This document shows, one piece after another, positions 55,306 through 63,385 of a DNA stretch of 64,000 bases. Each line of letters begins with the position of its first letter. Positions within the stretch are counted from its first letter, which is position 1. The stretch spans positions 124,001 to 188,000 of the forward strand of contig CAPOZU010000001.1 in NCBI GenBank assembly GCA_948676835.1, read 5' to 3'. Source of the DNA: an uncultured Clostridia bacterium (GTDB lineage: Bacteria; Bacillota; Clostridia; TANB77; CAG-508). Under the pieces are notes generated by a model. That model saw only the letters and a program-made list of their open reading frames with translations, was not told the DNA's origin and did no database searches. The position numbers and the translations under genes were made by a program.

Positions 55306-55391
55306 TATTTTCTATCTCCTAGACAGATTGTAATTTTTACTTTGCTTTTTTCTTTTTTTCATCTTCTAATTGTAATTTATAATATTAGTTC

Positions 55392-56015
55392 TTATTTCTC
55401 AAAAACTACAAAACCACATTCGTAAGGATGGTCACAATACACACTTTCTTGCTTATCATTTAATATACTTCTCAGTATAAGTTGAAAATCTCCGCCACCT
55501 GATAAAATCAGGTATTCTGCCGCAAAAAACAGCAGTAACTGATTTGTCATCACCGCAGCCACTACACCCCCACAGCCTAAAACTAATGTAGGCATAACAA
55601 CTCCCAATAGATATTGCCATTTTTTCAGTGGATTTGAACAAGTGCAGTATGGAGATAAATTACTCCAAATAATTCCGAAATCAATTGCACGAAAATGATT
55701 TTTTGCAAAAATCGCCCAGGTAATTCCATGTATTAGCTCATGCAGAATGATTAGACATGAAATAAGCACAATCAATACTACAAGAAATCCCCACGAAAGA
55801 CAATCCAAATCAAAACCATTCACATGATAATATATCCAAAATGCTAAAGCCATAAACGGTAGCATAATTAAAAGACATAAAGACTTTGCTTGTTGTGTAT
55901 TGATAATTATAGTCTTCATTTTATATCCTTCTTGTTGCATTTCAGAGCTTAATTTCTCAAAGTCATTTTTACGTTTCAATTCTTTTTCTGTTAATTCTCT
56001 TTTTTCATTATTCAT
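55392..56015 (-). CDS. DUF3267-type membrane metalloprotease-like protein
   Basis: 207 residues, four hydrophobic segments. LHELIHGITWAIFAK holds an HExxH zinc motif in a membrane helix, typical of DUF3267 (site-2 protease-like). C-terminal CDHPYECGF may be lid. GC is somewhat higher than neighbours (some CTG/GCC codons). Confidence 0.75.
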   Translation of the reverse strand: MNNEKRELTEKELKRKNDFEKLSSEMQQEGYKMKTIIINTQQAKSLCLLIMLPFMALAFWIYYHVNGFDLDCLSWGFLVVLIVLISCLIILHELIHGITWAIFAKNHFRAIDFGIIWSNLSPYCTCSNPLKKWQYLLGVVMPTLVLGCGGVVAAVMTNQLLLFFAAEYLILSGGGDFQLILRSILNDKQESVYCDHPYECGFVVFEK

Positions 56016-56078
56016 TTTTTTATCTCCTTGTTAAATTACTATAAATCTTTCAAACTATAAAATTGTAATTTTCAAAAT

Positions 56079-56258
56079 TTATATAAAACTTTTCTTTAAA
56101 CTTTTTTTGAAAGTCAAAATTACTTTTTCATTATTATCACAAAAATGATAAGTAACTAATGAATATCCATCTTTATCCATTTTGTTACATAGCTCATCTA
56201 TTGCTTTTGATATTGTTTCAATATCTCCAATTTTTTCTATTATTTTTGTAATATACAT
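56079..56258 (-). CDS. Small protein (59 residues), DUF4177-like
   Basis: MYITKIIEKIGDIETISKAI followed by DGYSLVTYHFCDNNEKVILTFKK; beta-alpha small domain resembling DUF4177-type proteins. AAGGAGATTAAAA before the ATG at 56258. Confidence 0.5.
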   Translation of the reverse strand: MYITKIIEKIGDIETISKAIDELCNKMDKDGYSLVTYHFCDNNEKVILTFKKSLKKSFI

Positions 56259-56365
56259 TTTTAATCTCCTTAATAACTTGTAATTTGTTAAATTTATTAT
56301 AACATAAAAGAACAGATAGTTTTCTGTTCTTTATACAAATACTTTTAATAATTAAATACTTTTTG

Positions 56366-56479
56366 TTAATTTTGTTCTTTTTTTTTTTCTTCTTTTTTCT
56401 TTTTACTCCACCAAGTACCAGTAAGTGAACAGCCTCCACCAATAAATATAAATACTATCATAAATATCCAAAATTCCAT
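56366..56479 (-). CDS. Small membrane peptide (37 residues)
   Basis: MEFWIFMIVFIFIGGGC then a hydrophilic Lys/Glu tail (KKKKEEKKKEQN). GGAGGAATAA precedes the ATG at 56479, directly after the XRE gene stop. A Cys after GGG could be a lipid or disulfide site. The overlapping frame seen over the same bases is rejected. Confidence 0.55.
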   Translation of the reverse strand: MEFWIFMIVFIFIGGGCSLTGTWWSKKKKEEKKKEQN

Positions 56480-56489
56480 ATTATTCCTC

Positions 56490-57062
56490 CTATTTTATAA
56501 ATATTATAATTAAATTTATAATAAGTGCTATCATACCTGCTAATATTGCAAATAAAATCTTCTGATACATTCTTTTTCCTAGTTCTTGTTGCCTTTCTTC
56601 ATAGTTCAATTGTTTACTATTAATAAAAGCCAAAATTTCTTTATAAGTTTGAATATTATTATTTTTTTTGATTTTTTCAGCTATTCCAGCAGTAAAAAAA
56701 GTTACTAAAAAAAATAAAATCCAAATAATAACACCAATATTTCCTTCAAGCTTAAAAAGAGGATAAGCTGTAATGGCTAAAATTAATAATTCTGCTAAAT
56801 AAATGTATCCAATAATGTTAAACTCTCTTACTTTTTGAGTATTAACTAAGTTTTTAATTTTCTCAATATCTCCTTTCATAAAATCATCTAAAGATACTTT
56901 AAAGATGTCACTAAGTAGTAGTAAGCTTTTTATATCTGGATAACTTTTACTATTTTCCCAATTTGAAATAGTTTGTCTCGAAACAAATATTTTTTCTGCC
57001 AATTCATCTTGAGAAATATTCTGTTTTTCTCTATATTTTTTTATCCTTATTCCCACATCCAT
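56490..57062 (-). CDS. XRE family regulator with C-terminal membrane segments
   Basis: 190 residues. HTH (IRIKKYREKQNISQDELAEKIFVSRQTISNWENSKSYP) in the first 60 residues; then three hydrophobic segments (about 88-185). Membrane-linked XRE regulators of this form often control adjacent membrane peptides such as the 37-residue gene downstream. Confidence 0.85.
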   Translation of the reverse strand: MDVGIRIKKYREKQNISQDELAEKIFVSRQTISNWENSKSYPDIKSLLLLSDIFKVSLDDFMKGDIEKIKNLVNTQKVREFNIIGYIYLAELLILAITAYPLFKLEGNIGVIIWILFFLVTFFTAGIAEKIKKNNNIQTYKEILAFINSKQLNYEERQQELGKRMYQKILFAILAGMIALIINLIIIFIK

Positions 57063-57234
57063 TTTGTACCTCCAATAATATTTTATATACTAGGTATTTT
57101 TTTGTCTATCAAAAGTCTTTTACATTAATATTTTTTAACTTTATTTGTTTGTCAAAAGTTTTTTACATTAATTTTTTATTCGATAAATTGCAATTTATAG
57201 GGCTAGTAATTATAAATTCTAGCCCCTGTCTTTG

Positions 57235-57630
57235 TTATTTATCTTTTTTATTTTTTAACAAATAAATAGATAAACAACTCATTCCTATTCCTAGCATAGT
57301 AATAGCATTATTCATATCAATTTGTTTTAATATAGAAGTAACTACAATACAAATTCCCATTGCAAGACCAATTCCAATTAAAGCTATATTGATAATATCT
57401 TCTACTTTACTATTGTCTTGTTTAGTTTGTGCATTTAGCAATTCTTCAACAGAAATACTTAAAACTTCTGCTAACTTTGGAATAGAATTAACATCAGGAC
57501 AAGATAAATTTCTTTCCCATTTTGACACAGCTTTATCTGTAACATTCATCATTTTTGCCAAATCATTTTGCGTCATATTTTTTTCTTTTCTTAAAGAGCT
57601 AATCATTTCTCCAAGAGTTTTGTTTGACAT
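57235..57630 (-). CDS. XRE family regulator with membrane tail
   Basis: 131 residues. HTH (LGEMISSLRKEKNMTQNDLAKMMNVTDKAVSKWERN) and two hydrophobic segments near the C-terminus (about 84-127). Starts after AAGGAGGGATTTTAT. Confidence 0.85.
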   Translation of the reverse strand: MSNKTLGEMISSLRKEKNMTQNDLAKMMNVTDKAVSKWERNLSCPDVNSIPKLAEVLSISVEELLNAQTKQDNSKVEDIINIALIGIGLAMGICIVVTSILKQIDMNNAITMLGIGMSCLSIYLLKNKKDK

Positions 57631-57778
57631 ATAAAATCCCTCCTTTTATTGTTAATTCCATTTTATTACTGATATTGTGCCGACTCAACCGACAGTTAGT
57701 TCACTTTGATAAACCATTAGTTTAGTCGTAGTTTGTACAAAAAATTACTACTATTTTAACAAACTACAAAATTGTAAG

Positions 57779-57856
57779 TTATCTGTTTCTAAATTCAAAT
57801 TTGGGTATTACATTATATGTGTTTTTCATATATTGGCTAAAATCTTCTTTAAACAT
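57779..57856 (-). CDS. Possible short open frame (25 residues)
   Basis: GGAGATATACT precedes ATG at 57856; the product MFKEDFSQYMKNTYNVIP.. has no recognised family. May be a remnant of a longer gene after the DUF4180 region. Confidence 0.25.
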   Translation of the reverse strand: MFKEDFSQYMKNTYNVIPKFEFRNR

Positions 57857-57878
57857 AGTATATCTCCTATCATATTTG

Positions 57879-58224
57879 TTATTTACTTAACATTTCTACT
57901 GCTTCATCTTCATTTTCTACAAAAAATATATCTTTTCCATTATTACTTTCATATATAAAATCTTTTAATGGTTTACTTGTATACTTTGAATAATCTCCAT
58001 ATATAGCAAATTTTGTTTGATAATTTATAAATTTTTGTAAAATTTCTCCTGCTAATCCTTTATATAAAAAAATCTTCTGCTACTGCACTTTTATTTAATG
58101 CTATTTTATTACAGTTTGTTTCATATTTTATAGTCATAATAAAATCTATTGCTGATTGAACATCTTTCATTATGATTTCATTACTATTAACTACTGCTAT
58201 ATTATTTATAATTTTTATTTCCAT
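57879..58224 (-). pseudogene. DUF4180 gene frameshifted at a T7 run
   Basis: Frame 1 starts at 58224 (GGAGGGAGAGAAA) and reads IKIINNIAVVNSNEIIM through to KSAVAEDFF, then stops. One base missing in a T run (minus strand GATTTTTTTATA) puts the rest, YKGLAGEILQKF to EDEAVEMLSK, in another frame ending at 57879. Adding one T restores the whole DUF4180 protein (about 115 residues). Could be a true mutation, a sequencing error in a homopolymer, or slippage; unlike argH there is no CGG. Confidence 0.75.
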
Positions 58225-58262
58225 TTTCTCTCCCTCCTCAAAATTATGATTTGTGTTATTGA

Positions 58263-59162
58263 TCATCTTTCAGTTTCTTCTTTATTTTTTTGATTACTTT
58301 TGATACTTTTGTTATCTCCTATATCATTTCTCTCAACTTCTGTTGAAACTTTTTCATCTACGACAGATTTGGGGTGTAATTCTCTGATAAAGCAATCTAT
58401 AAATTTATTTACATCCTCTGGATTATCTGAATTTGAAAAGTGAGCAGCATTTTTTATTATATTTAATGGATAATTAGTATTTTTATGCCAAGCATTACAA
58501 TATTGTTTTACTTTTCCTGTTCTGTCAAATTCTCCAAGTAATATTATAACTGGAATATCTAATTTCATATCTTGATTTTCATCAACAAATTTACTGTAAC
58601 CAATCCTCATTTGCTTTGCTATTTTATCTTTTGATACTGTATCTAGCATTTCAATCATAAGTTCATAAGAATATTTTGTTTTAGAAACTGATTTTGCCAT
58701 ACTCTTTTTTAATAATTTTATAGGAATACTTTTTGTCATCCATTCTACTTGTTTTAACCAAAACATATCTGACAATGAGTAATATTGCTTTCCAAATGGC
58801 GTTGTATCAATAGCAATAAATCCCGCTGTATTTTCAGGATAAAGATGAGCAAACATTTGACTAGGATACCCACCAAGTGATAAACCTATTAATAAAACTT
58901 TTTTTACATTTTCTTTGTCTATTATTTTTTTCATTAATTTAGCACATTCTTCATAAGATATAAAATCACTATTCTCTGATTTTCCATGCATAGGAATATC
59001 CCAATTTATAATTTTATATTTATCTTCAAAATATTCTTCTTGTTTTCTAAAACATCTATGGTCAGCAGTTAGTCCATGGGAAAAAAATATACATATATCT
59101 GAATTAGTACCATCATTAGTCCAATAATGTATGTCAGTATTATCTAATATTTTTTCTTTCAT
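58263..59162 (-). CDS. Alpha/beta hydrolase with charged C-terminal tail
   Basis: 299 residues. FFSHGLTADHRCF (oxyanion), GLSLGGYPSQMF nucleophile elbow, ILLGEFDRTGKVKQ (acid) and NAAHFSNSDNPEDVN (His) form the triad. About 35 C-terminal residues are highly charged. Substrate unknown. Confidence 0.85.
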   Translation of the reverse strand: MKEKILDNTDIHYWTNDGTNSDICIFFSHGLTADHRCFRKQEEYFEDKYKIINWDIPMHGKSENSDFISYEECAKLMKKIIDKENVKKVLLIGLSLGGYPSQMFAHLYPENTAGFIAIDTTPFGKQYYSLSDMFWLKQVEWMTKSIPIKLLKKSMAKSVSKTKYSYELMIEMLDTVSKDKIAKQMRIGYSKFVDENQDMKLDIPVIILLGEFDRTGKVKQYCNAWHKNTNYPLNIIKNAAHFSNSDNPEDVNKFIDCFIRELHPKSVVDEKVSTEVERNDIGDNKSIKSNQKNKEETER

Positions 59163-59344
59163 TTTACATCATCCCCTTTTAATATTGCTATTAATTACAA
59201 TGATAAATTACTATTTATCGTTATCATTGTAACATTATTATAAAAAAATGTATACAAAAAGAATAAGCCAAAAAGTTTTTTGTAGACTTCTTTTTTGACT
59301 TATTCTTCTATCTTTAAAATTATTGTGAAATTTCTCGAATGTTC

Positions 59345-59785
59345 CTAAATTTCACAACCTTCGCAATGATGTTCTTTCAAATTGCATTTTTCTTTTATTT
59401 CTTCCTCTGTAAGTTTTCCTTCTTTCCTGTAATAATCTGCAACAGCTTCATGAATTGCTTCTTCTGCTAAAACAGAGCAATGCAATTTTACTGGTGGAAG
59501 TCCACCTAATGAATTTACAACATCTGTGTTTTTAAGTTTTAGTGCTTCTTCTATTGTTTTTCCTTTTATCATTTCTGTTGAAATACTACTTGTTGCAATT
59601 GCTGCACCACATCCAAAAGTTTTAAATTTTACATCAACTATAATATCATTTTCTACCTTAATAAACATTTTCATAATGTCTCCGCAAACAGGATTTCCAA
59701 CTTCTCCTATTCCAGAAGCATCTTCTATTTTTCCTACATTTCGTGGATTTGTATAATGATCAACTACTTTTCCTGAATATTCCAT
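59345..59785 (-). CDS. iscU: Fe-S cluster scaffold IscU/NifU-like
   Basis: 146 residues with the three cluster cysteines in NPVCGDIMKMF, TFGCGAAIATSS and LHCSVLAEEAI. A C-terminal tail of 25 residues adds more Cys (CNLKEHHCEGCEI), seen in Clostridial IscU. Overlaps iscS by one base; last gene of the isc operon. Confidence 0.95.
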   Translation of the reverse strand: MEYSGKVVDHYTNPRNVGKIEDASGIGEVGNPVCGDIMKMFIKVENDIIVDVKFKTFGCGAAIATSSISTEMIKGKTIEEALKLKNTDVVNSLGGLPPVKLHCSVLAEEAIHEAVADYYRKEGKLTEEEIKEKCNLKEHHCEGCEI

Positions 59786-60966
59786 TATTTATTTTCCTCC
59801 TCAATAAATTTTTCCCATAATGGTGACATTTCACGTAATCTGCCTACTATTTCCACTAAACTTTCTACAACATAATCAATTTCTTCTTTTGTATTATATT
59901 TTCCTATTGAAATTCTTAATGAACCATGTGCTATTTCATGTGAAAGTCCTATTGCAAGTAATACATGAGATGGGTCAAGTGAACCTGAAGTACAAGCACT
60001 ACCACTTGATGCACAAATTCCTTTTAAGTCTAAATTTAAAAGTAAGCTTTCTCCTTCAATAAATCTAAATGAAATATTGCTATTTCCAGGTAATCTTTTT
60101 TCCATATCTCCATTAATATTTATATATGGTATTTTTTCTTTTACTTGACTTACATAATAATCTCTTAATTCTTTAATTTTTTTATTATGCTCTTCTAAAT
60201 CTCTGTATGCAAGTTCCATAGCTTTAGCAAGTCCTACTATTCCTGCTACATTTTCAGTGCCTGCTCTTTTATTTCTTTCTTGATGACCTCCATTTATAAA
60301 TTTGTTAAACTTTACTCTTTTTTTTACATATAAAACTCCAATTCCTTTTGGTCCATAAAATTTATGTGCTGATAATGAAAGACTATCAATATTTAATTTT
60401 TCTACATCTATTTCTATACTTCCAATTGCCTGTACACTATCTGTATGAAAAATAATATTATTTTCTTTTGCAATTTTTCCTATTTCTTCTATTGGCTGTA
60501 TTGTTCCAATTTCATTATTTGCAAACATTATTGTAATAAGTGTAGTAGTTGGTCTTATAGCATTTTTTAATTCCTCTAAATTGATGATTCCATTTTCACC
60601 TACACCAATATAACTTACTTCAAATCCTTCTTTTTCCAATAGTTTGCAAGTTTCTAAAACTGCTGGATGTTCAATTTTAGATGTAATAATGTGATTTCCT
60701 TTATTTTTATAACTGTAAGCAATTCCTCTAATTGCTGTATTATCGCTTTCGCTTCCACCTGAAGTGAAATAAATTTCATCTGGCTTACAATTTAAGATTT
60801 CTGCTATTTTTTCTCTTGAGTCTTCAACAACTTTTCTATTTTCTCTTCCTAATTTATATATAGATGATGGATTTCCATAGTTATCTAATAAATATGGCAT
60901 CATAGCCTTTACAACTTCTTCATCTGTTTTAGTTGTAGCATTATTGTCTAAATATATAGTATTCAT
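59785..60966 (-). CDS. iscS: Cysteine desulfurase
   Basis: 393 residues. LDNNATTKTDEEV at the N-terminus, PLP Lys in LSLSAHKFYGPKGIGVLY, catalytic Cys in ASSGSACTSGSLDPSHVLLA. Supplies sulfur for Fe-S clusters. Controlled by a promoter overlapped by two Rrf2/IscR-type operators. Confidence 0.97.
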   Translation of the reverse strand: MNTIYLDNNATTKTDEEVVKAMMPYLLDNYGNPSSIYKLGRENRKVVEDSREKIAEILNCKPDEIYFTSGGSESDNTAIRGIAYSYKNKGNHIITSKIEHPAVLETCKLLEKEGFEVSYIGVGENGIINLEELKNAIRPTTTLITIMFANNEIGTIQPIEEIGKIAKENNIIFHTDSVQAIGSIEIDVEKLNIDSLSLSAHKFYGPKGIGVLYVKKRVKFNKFINGGHQERNKRAGTENVAGIVGLAKAMELAYRDLEEHNKKIKELRDYYVSQVKEKIPYININGDMEKRLPGNSNISFRFIEGESLLLNLDLKGICASSGSACTSGSLDPSHVLLAIGLSHEIAHGSLRISIGKYNTKEEIDYVVESLVEIVGRLREMSPLWEKFIEEENK

Positions 60967-60983
60967 TTTTAACTCCTTTTTAT

Positions 60984-61004
60984 TTCCTATTAATCTAGTA
61001 GGAA
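60984..61004. promoter_or_regulatory. IscR-type operator 1 of iscSU
   Basis: TTCCTA-N9-TAGGAA palindrome just downstream of the -10 box. Confidence 0.75.
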
Positions 61005-61032
61005 TTATAGCATCTATTTCCTAGTAAGTCAA
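61004..61032 (-). promoter_or_regulatory. Promoter of iscSU
   Basis: -35 TTGACT (61032-61027), 17-base spacer, -10 TATAAT (61009-61004). Confidence 0.85.
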
Positions 61033-61038
61033 TAGGAA
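61018..61038. promoter_or_regulatory. IscR-type operator 2 of iscSU
   Basis: A second TTCCTA-N9-TAGGAA palindrome, identical in half-sites and spacing to operator 1, covering the -35 element. Confidence 0.75.
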
Positions 61039-61090
61039 TTATAAAAACAAAAGAACCACTTTTAAATTTCAAGTGGCTCATATTTGATTT

Positions 61091-61489
61091 CTATTTTATT
61101 AAATCTTCTAATGTTTTACTGTTTACATATTCATTAATTACATCATCTAGCCCTTTCCAAAAAGAATATGTTGTACATTTTTCTTGTCTCCTACATTTTC
61201 CTTCTTCTGTTAGACAATCTATTGGTACTAAATCACCCTCTGTTGCTTTTAAAATATCTCCAATTTTATATTCATTCGGTTTTTTAGCTAGTTTATATCC
61301 ACCTGTATTTCCTCTTGCTGTTTCTAAATAACCAGCTTTATTTAGCATTGCTATAATTTGCTCTAAATATTTATTTGATATTTCTTGCCTATTAGATATT
61401 TCTTTTGAAGTTATATATTTTTCACTACTATTTAATGCTAAATCTATCATAACTCTTAAAGCATATCTTCCTTTTGTAGATATTTTCAT
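61091..61489 (-). CDS. iscR: Rrf2 family Fe-S sensor IscR
   Basis: 132 residues with winged helix (KISTKGRYALRVMIDLALN, YLEQIIAMLNKAGYL) and three cluster cysteines in IDCLTEEGKCRRQEKC. Senses Fe-S supply and controls the downstream isc genes. Start ATG after GGAGGTATGACT. Confidence 0.95.
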   Translation of the reverse strand: MKISTKGRYALRVMIDLALNSSEKYITSKEISNRQEISNKYLEQIIAMLNKAGYLETARGNTGGYKLAKKPNEYKIGDILKATEGDLVPIDCLTEEGKCRRQEKCTTYSFWKGLDDVINEYVNSKTLEDLIK

Positions 61490-61510
61490 AGTCATACCTC
61501 CACTTTATTA

Positions 61511-61540
61511 ATTATACTACTAGAATGGTAGGAATTGCAA
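61511..61540 (-). promoter_or_regulatory. Promoter and half-conserved operator of iscR
   Basis: -35 TTGCAA (61540-61535), 18-base spacer, -10 TATAAT (61516-61511). The spacer includes TTCCTA-N9-TAGTAT (61534-61514), one perfect and one degenerate operator half-site, suggesting weak autoregulation. Confidence 0.7.
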
Positions 61541-61551
61541 GGAGTTAAAAG

Positions 61552-62406
61552 TTATTTTCTCTTAATAGGTATCCAAACTTCACTATAATATTTTTCATCG
61601 TTAACACCTTTTTTATAATCTTTTGGATTTGAATACATTTCAATATTATAACCCGCAGCTATTTCATAATCATTTGAATTTGGTAGCCATTCTGTAAATA
61701 TTTTTTCATTGACTTCTGGCATTTTTACACTAGAAGGACCTATACAAGAAAATATAGCCCAAGTAAATTTAGGAATTTCTATTATTTCAAAATCTTTAGG
61801 AACTTTCAAATCTTCATTATAGTCATCTCCAATAATGTAATCAAATACATCACTTCCCATATTAGTATCAATATTAACACCATACTTAGGGTTTATTTTT
61901 GTGAATGTAGTTTTCATAAAAAATTTTTTCCACATCTTTGGTATATCTTGATTTGCAGTTTCATACTTAAAATTTCCCTTTAGTCCAACAACTTTAAAAC
62001 TTTCCTTTTCTTCAATTTTATACTCCATAGTATAACCACCTTTCAAACTTAAATTTATTTTTAGAGGTGCAAATTCTTTTATCTTTCCACCTTTTCGAAC
62101 TTCTGTTGGAGTAGAACCATGGAATCTTGTAAATGCTTTTGTAAAGCTATCTGGAGAATCATATCCATATTTTAAAGCTATATCAATTATTTTATTATCT
62201 GTGTTTAATACTTCATAACCTGCACATGATAACTTCCTATTTCTAATGTATTCACTTAACCCATAACCACAAATAATAGAAAATCCTTTTTGAAAATAAA
62301 ATGATGATATATATGAATAATTTGAAATGTCTTCAATAGTTATATCATTTGTTAAATTATTTTCTATATATTCAATAGCTCTACTTATAGATTCACACCA
62401 ATTCAT
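61552..62406 (-). CDS. AraC family regulator with GyrI-like domain
   Basis: 284 residues: an N-terminal double HTH (YIENNLTNDITIEDISNYSYISSFYFQKGF, DIALKYGYDSPDSFTKAFTRFHGSTPTEVRKGG) and C-terminal GyrI-like domain (MEYKIEEKESFKVVGLKG). BmrR/Rob-like drug or small-molecule sensor architecture. Confidence 0.92.
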   Translation of the reverse strand: MNWCESISRAIEYIENNLTNDITIEDISNYSYISSFYFQKGFSIICGYGLSEYIRNRKLSCAGYEVLNTDNKIIDIALKYGYDSPDSFTKAFTRFHGSTPTEVRKGGKIKEFAPLKINLSLKGGYTMEYKIEEKESFKVVGLKGNFKYETANQDIPKMWKKFFMKTTFTKINPKYGVNIDTNMGSDVFDYIIGDDYNEDLKVPKDFEIIEIPKFTWAIFSCIGPSSVKMPEVNEKIFTEWLPNSNDYEIAAGYNIEMYSNPKDYKKGVNDEKYYSEVWIPIKRK

Positions 62407-62530
62407 ATTTTTCTCCTTTCAAGTTCATAAGTAAATTTTAGCTTATAAGTCTCTACTTTACCCGATATTTCTTGTTAATATTTGTCTATAAACTTTAAAG
62501 AGCAAATTTAAAAATCTGCTCTTTAAATAA

Positions 62531-63136
62531 TTAATATTCTTGTTGTTCACAATTATCTTCTTTTAATTTTACTCTTAATTGTTTTTCCATAACCATAGAT
62601 GGTGCCTTATCGTTTGTATTAGGATTTATATAGTTCGTTTTTTGATAACCTCTACTAACATAAAAATCTATTGCTTTGGAATTTTGCATTTTTACCCATA
62701 TGCTAGATTTTTGATAATTTAGTTCTTTTAGTCTGTTCTCAGCAAAAAAGATAGCCTGACTTCCTATACCGTTTCCTTGATATTCACTCATTATATGTAA
62801 GGATTTTATTTCTCCTATACCATCAATATCATCTCTATAATAATTATTTCCATCAGAATAATACTTAATTGGTTTACCAATCTTTAATATTCCAATTGAA
62901 ATTCCATCAACTGTTAACATATAAAGTTCTGAGTTTCCATTAGATTTATTTACTTCTTCTAAAAAGTTTTCTTTTAATTTTTCAACATTATAATTGTTAT
63001 CCATATAATCTCTAGAAACATATTCCGAATATATATTTTCAGAAGATCGATGCAATATTTCAGCCCAATCATTTACATCTTCTTCAGTTGCTCTTCTAAT
63101 TTTTACTGGTAATATCTTTTTTACAAAATTATCCAT
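62531..63136 (-). CDS. GNAT acetyltransferase
   Basis: 201 residues. Motif A EYQGNGIGSQAIFFAENRL binds acetyl-CoA; IDFYVSRGYQK is motif B. Substrate unknown. Confidence 0.85.
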   Translation of the reverse strand: MDNFVKKILPVKIRRATEEDVNDWAEILHRSSENIYSEYVSRDYMDNNYNVEKLKENFLEEVNKSNGNSELYMLTVDGISIGILKIGKPIKYYSDGNNYYRDDIDGIGEIKSLHIMSEYQGNGIGSQAIFFAENRLKELNYQKSSIWVKMQNSKAIDFYVSRGYQKTNYINPNTNDKAPSMVMEKQLRVKLKEDNCEQQEY

Positions 63137-63148
63137 CTTTTATTCTCC

Positions 63149-63385
63149 TTATTCAAAAAAATCCTTTACAACTATTCCCATACATATATTATAAATTTCA
63201 TTTGCTTCTTTTTCAGATACCTTTAATTTTTCAATAAAATCTGATTTTATTCTTTCTTTGTTTTTTCTTCCAATAATACCATTATTATTTAAAACATCAT
63301 AAATAATATTACATTCATCTGTACTTCTATTAGTATTTTCTATCAATTTATTTATAACTTTTTCTTTATTCATTTTCATCCCCAT
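63149..63385 (-). CDS. Small helical protein, unknown function
   Basis: 78 residues from ATG at 63385, with a second plausible start at 63373 (MNKEKV). Two short helical repeats (STDECNIIYDVLNNNGIIG and VSEKEANEIYNICMGIV) look like duplicated, YozE/Zn-like helical motifs. Overlaps the DUF2975 gene by 20 bases. Confidence 0.6.
   Translation of the reverse strand: MGMKMNKEKVINKLIENTNRSTDECNIIYDVLNNNGIIGRKNKERIKSDFIEKLKVSEKEANEIYNICMGIVVKDFFE

Noticed and set aside
56218..56442. A 74-residue Lys-rich minus-strand frame
   Set aside because: It overlaps the 37-residue and 59-residue genes, both with ribosome sites, in another frame.
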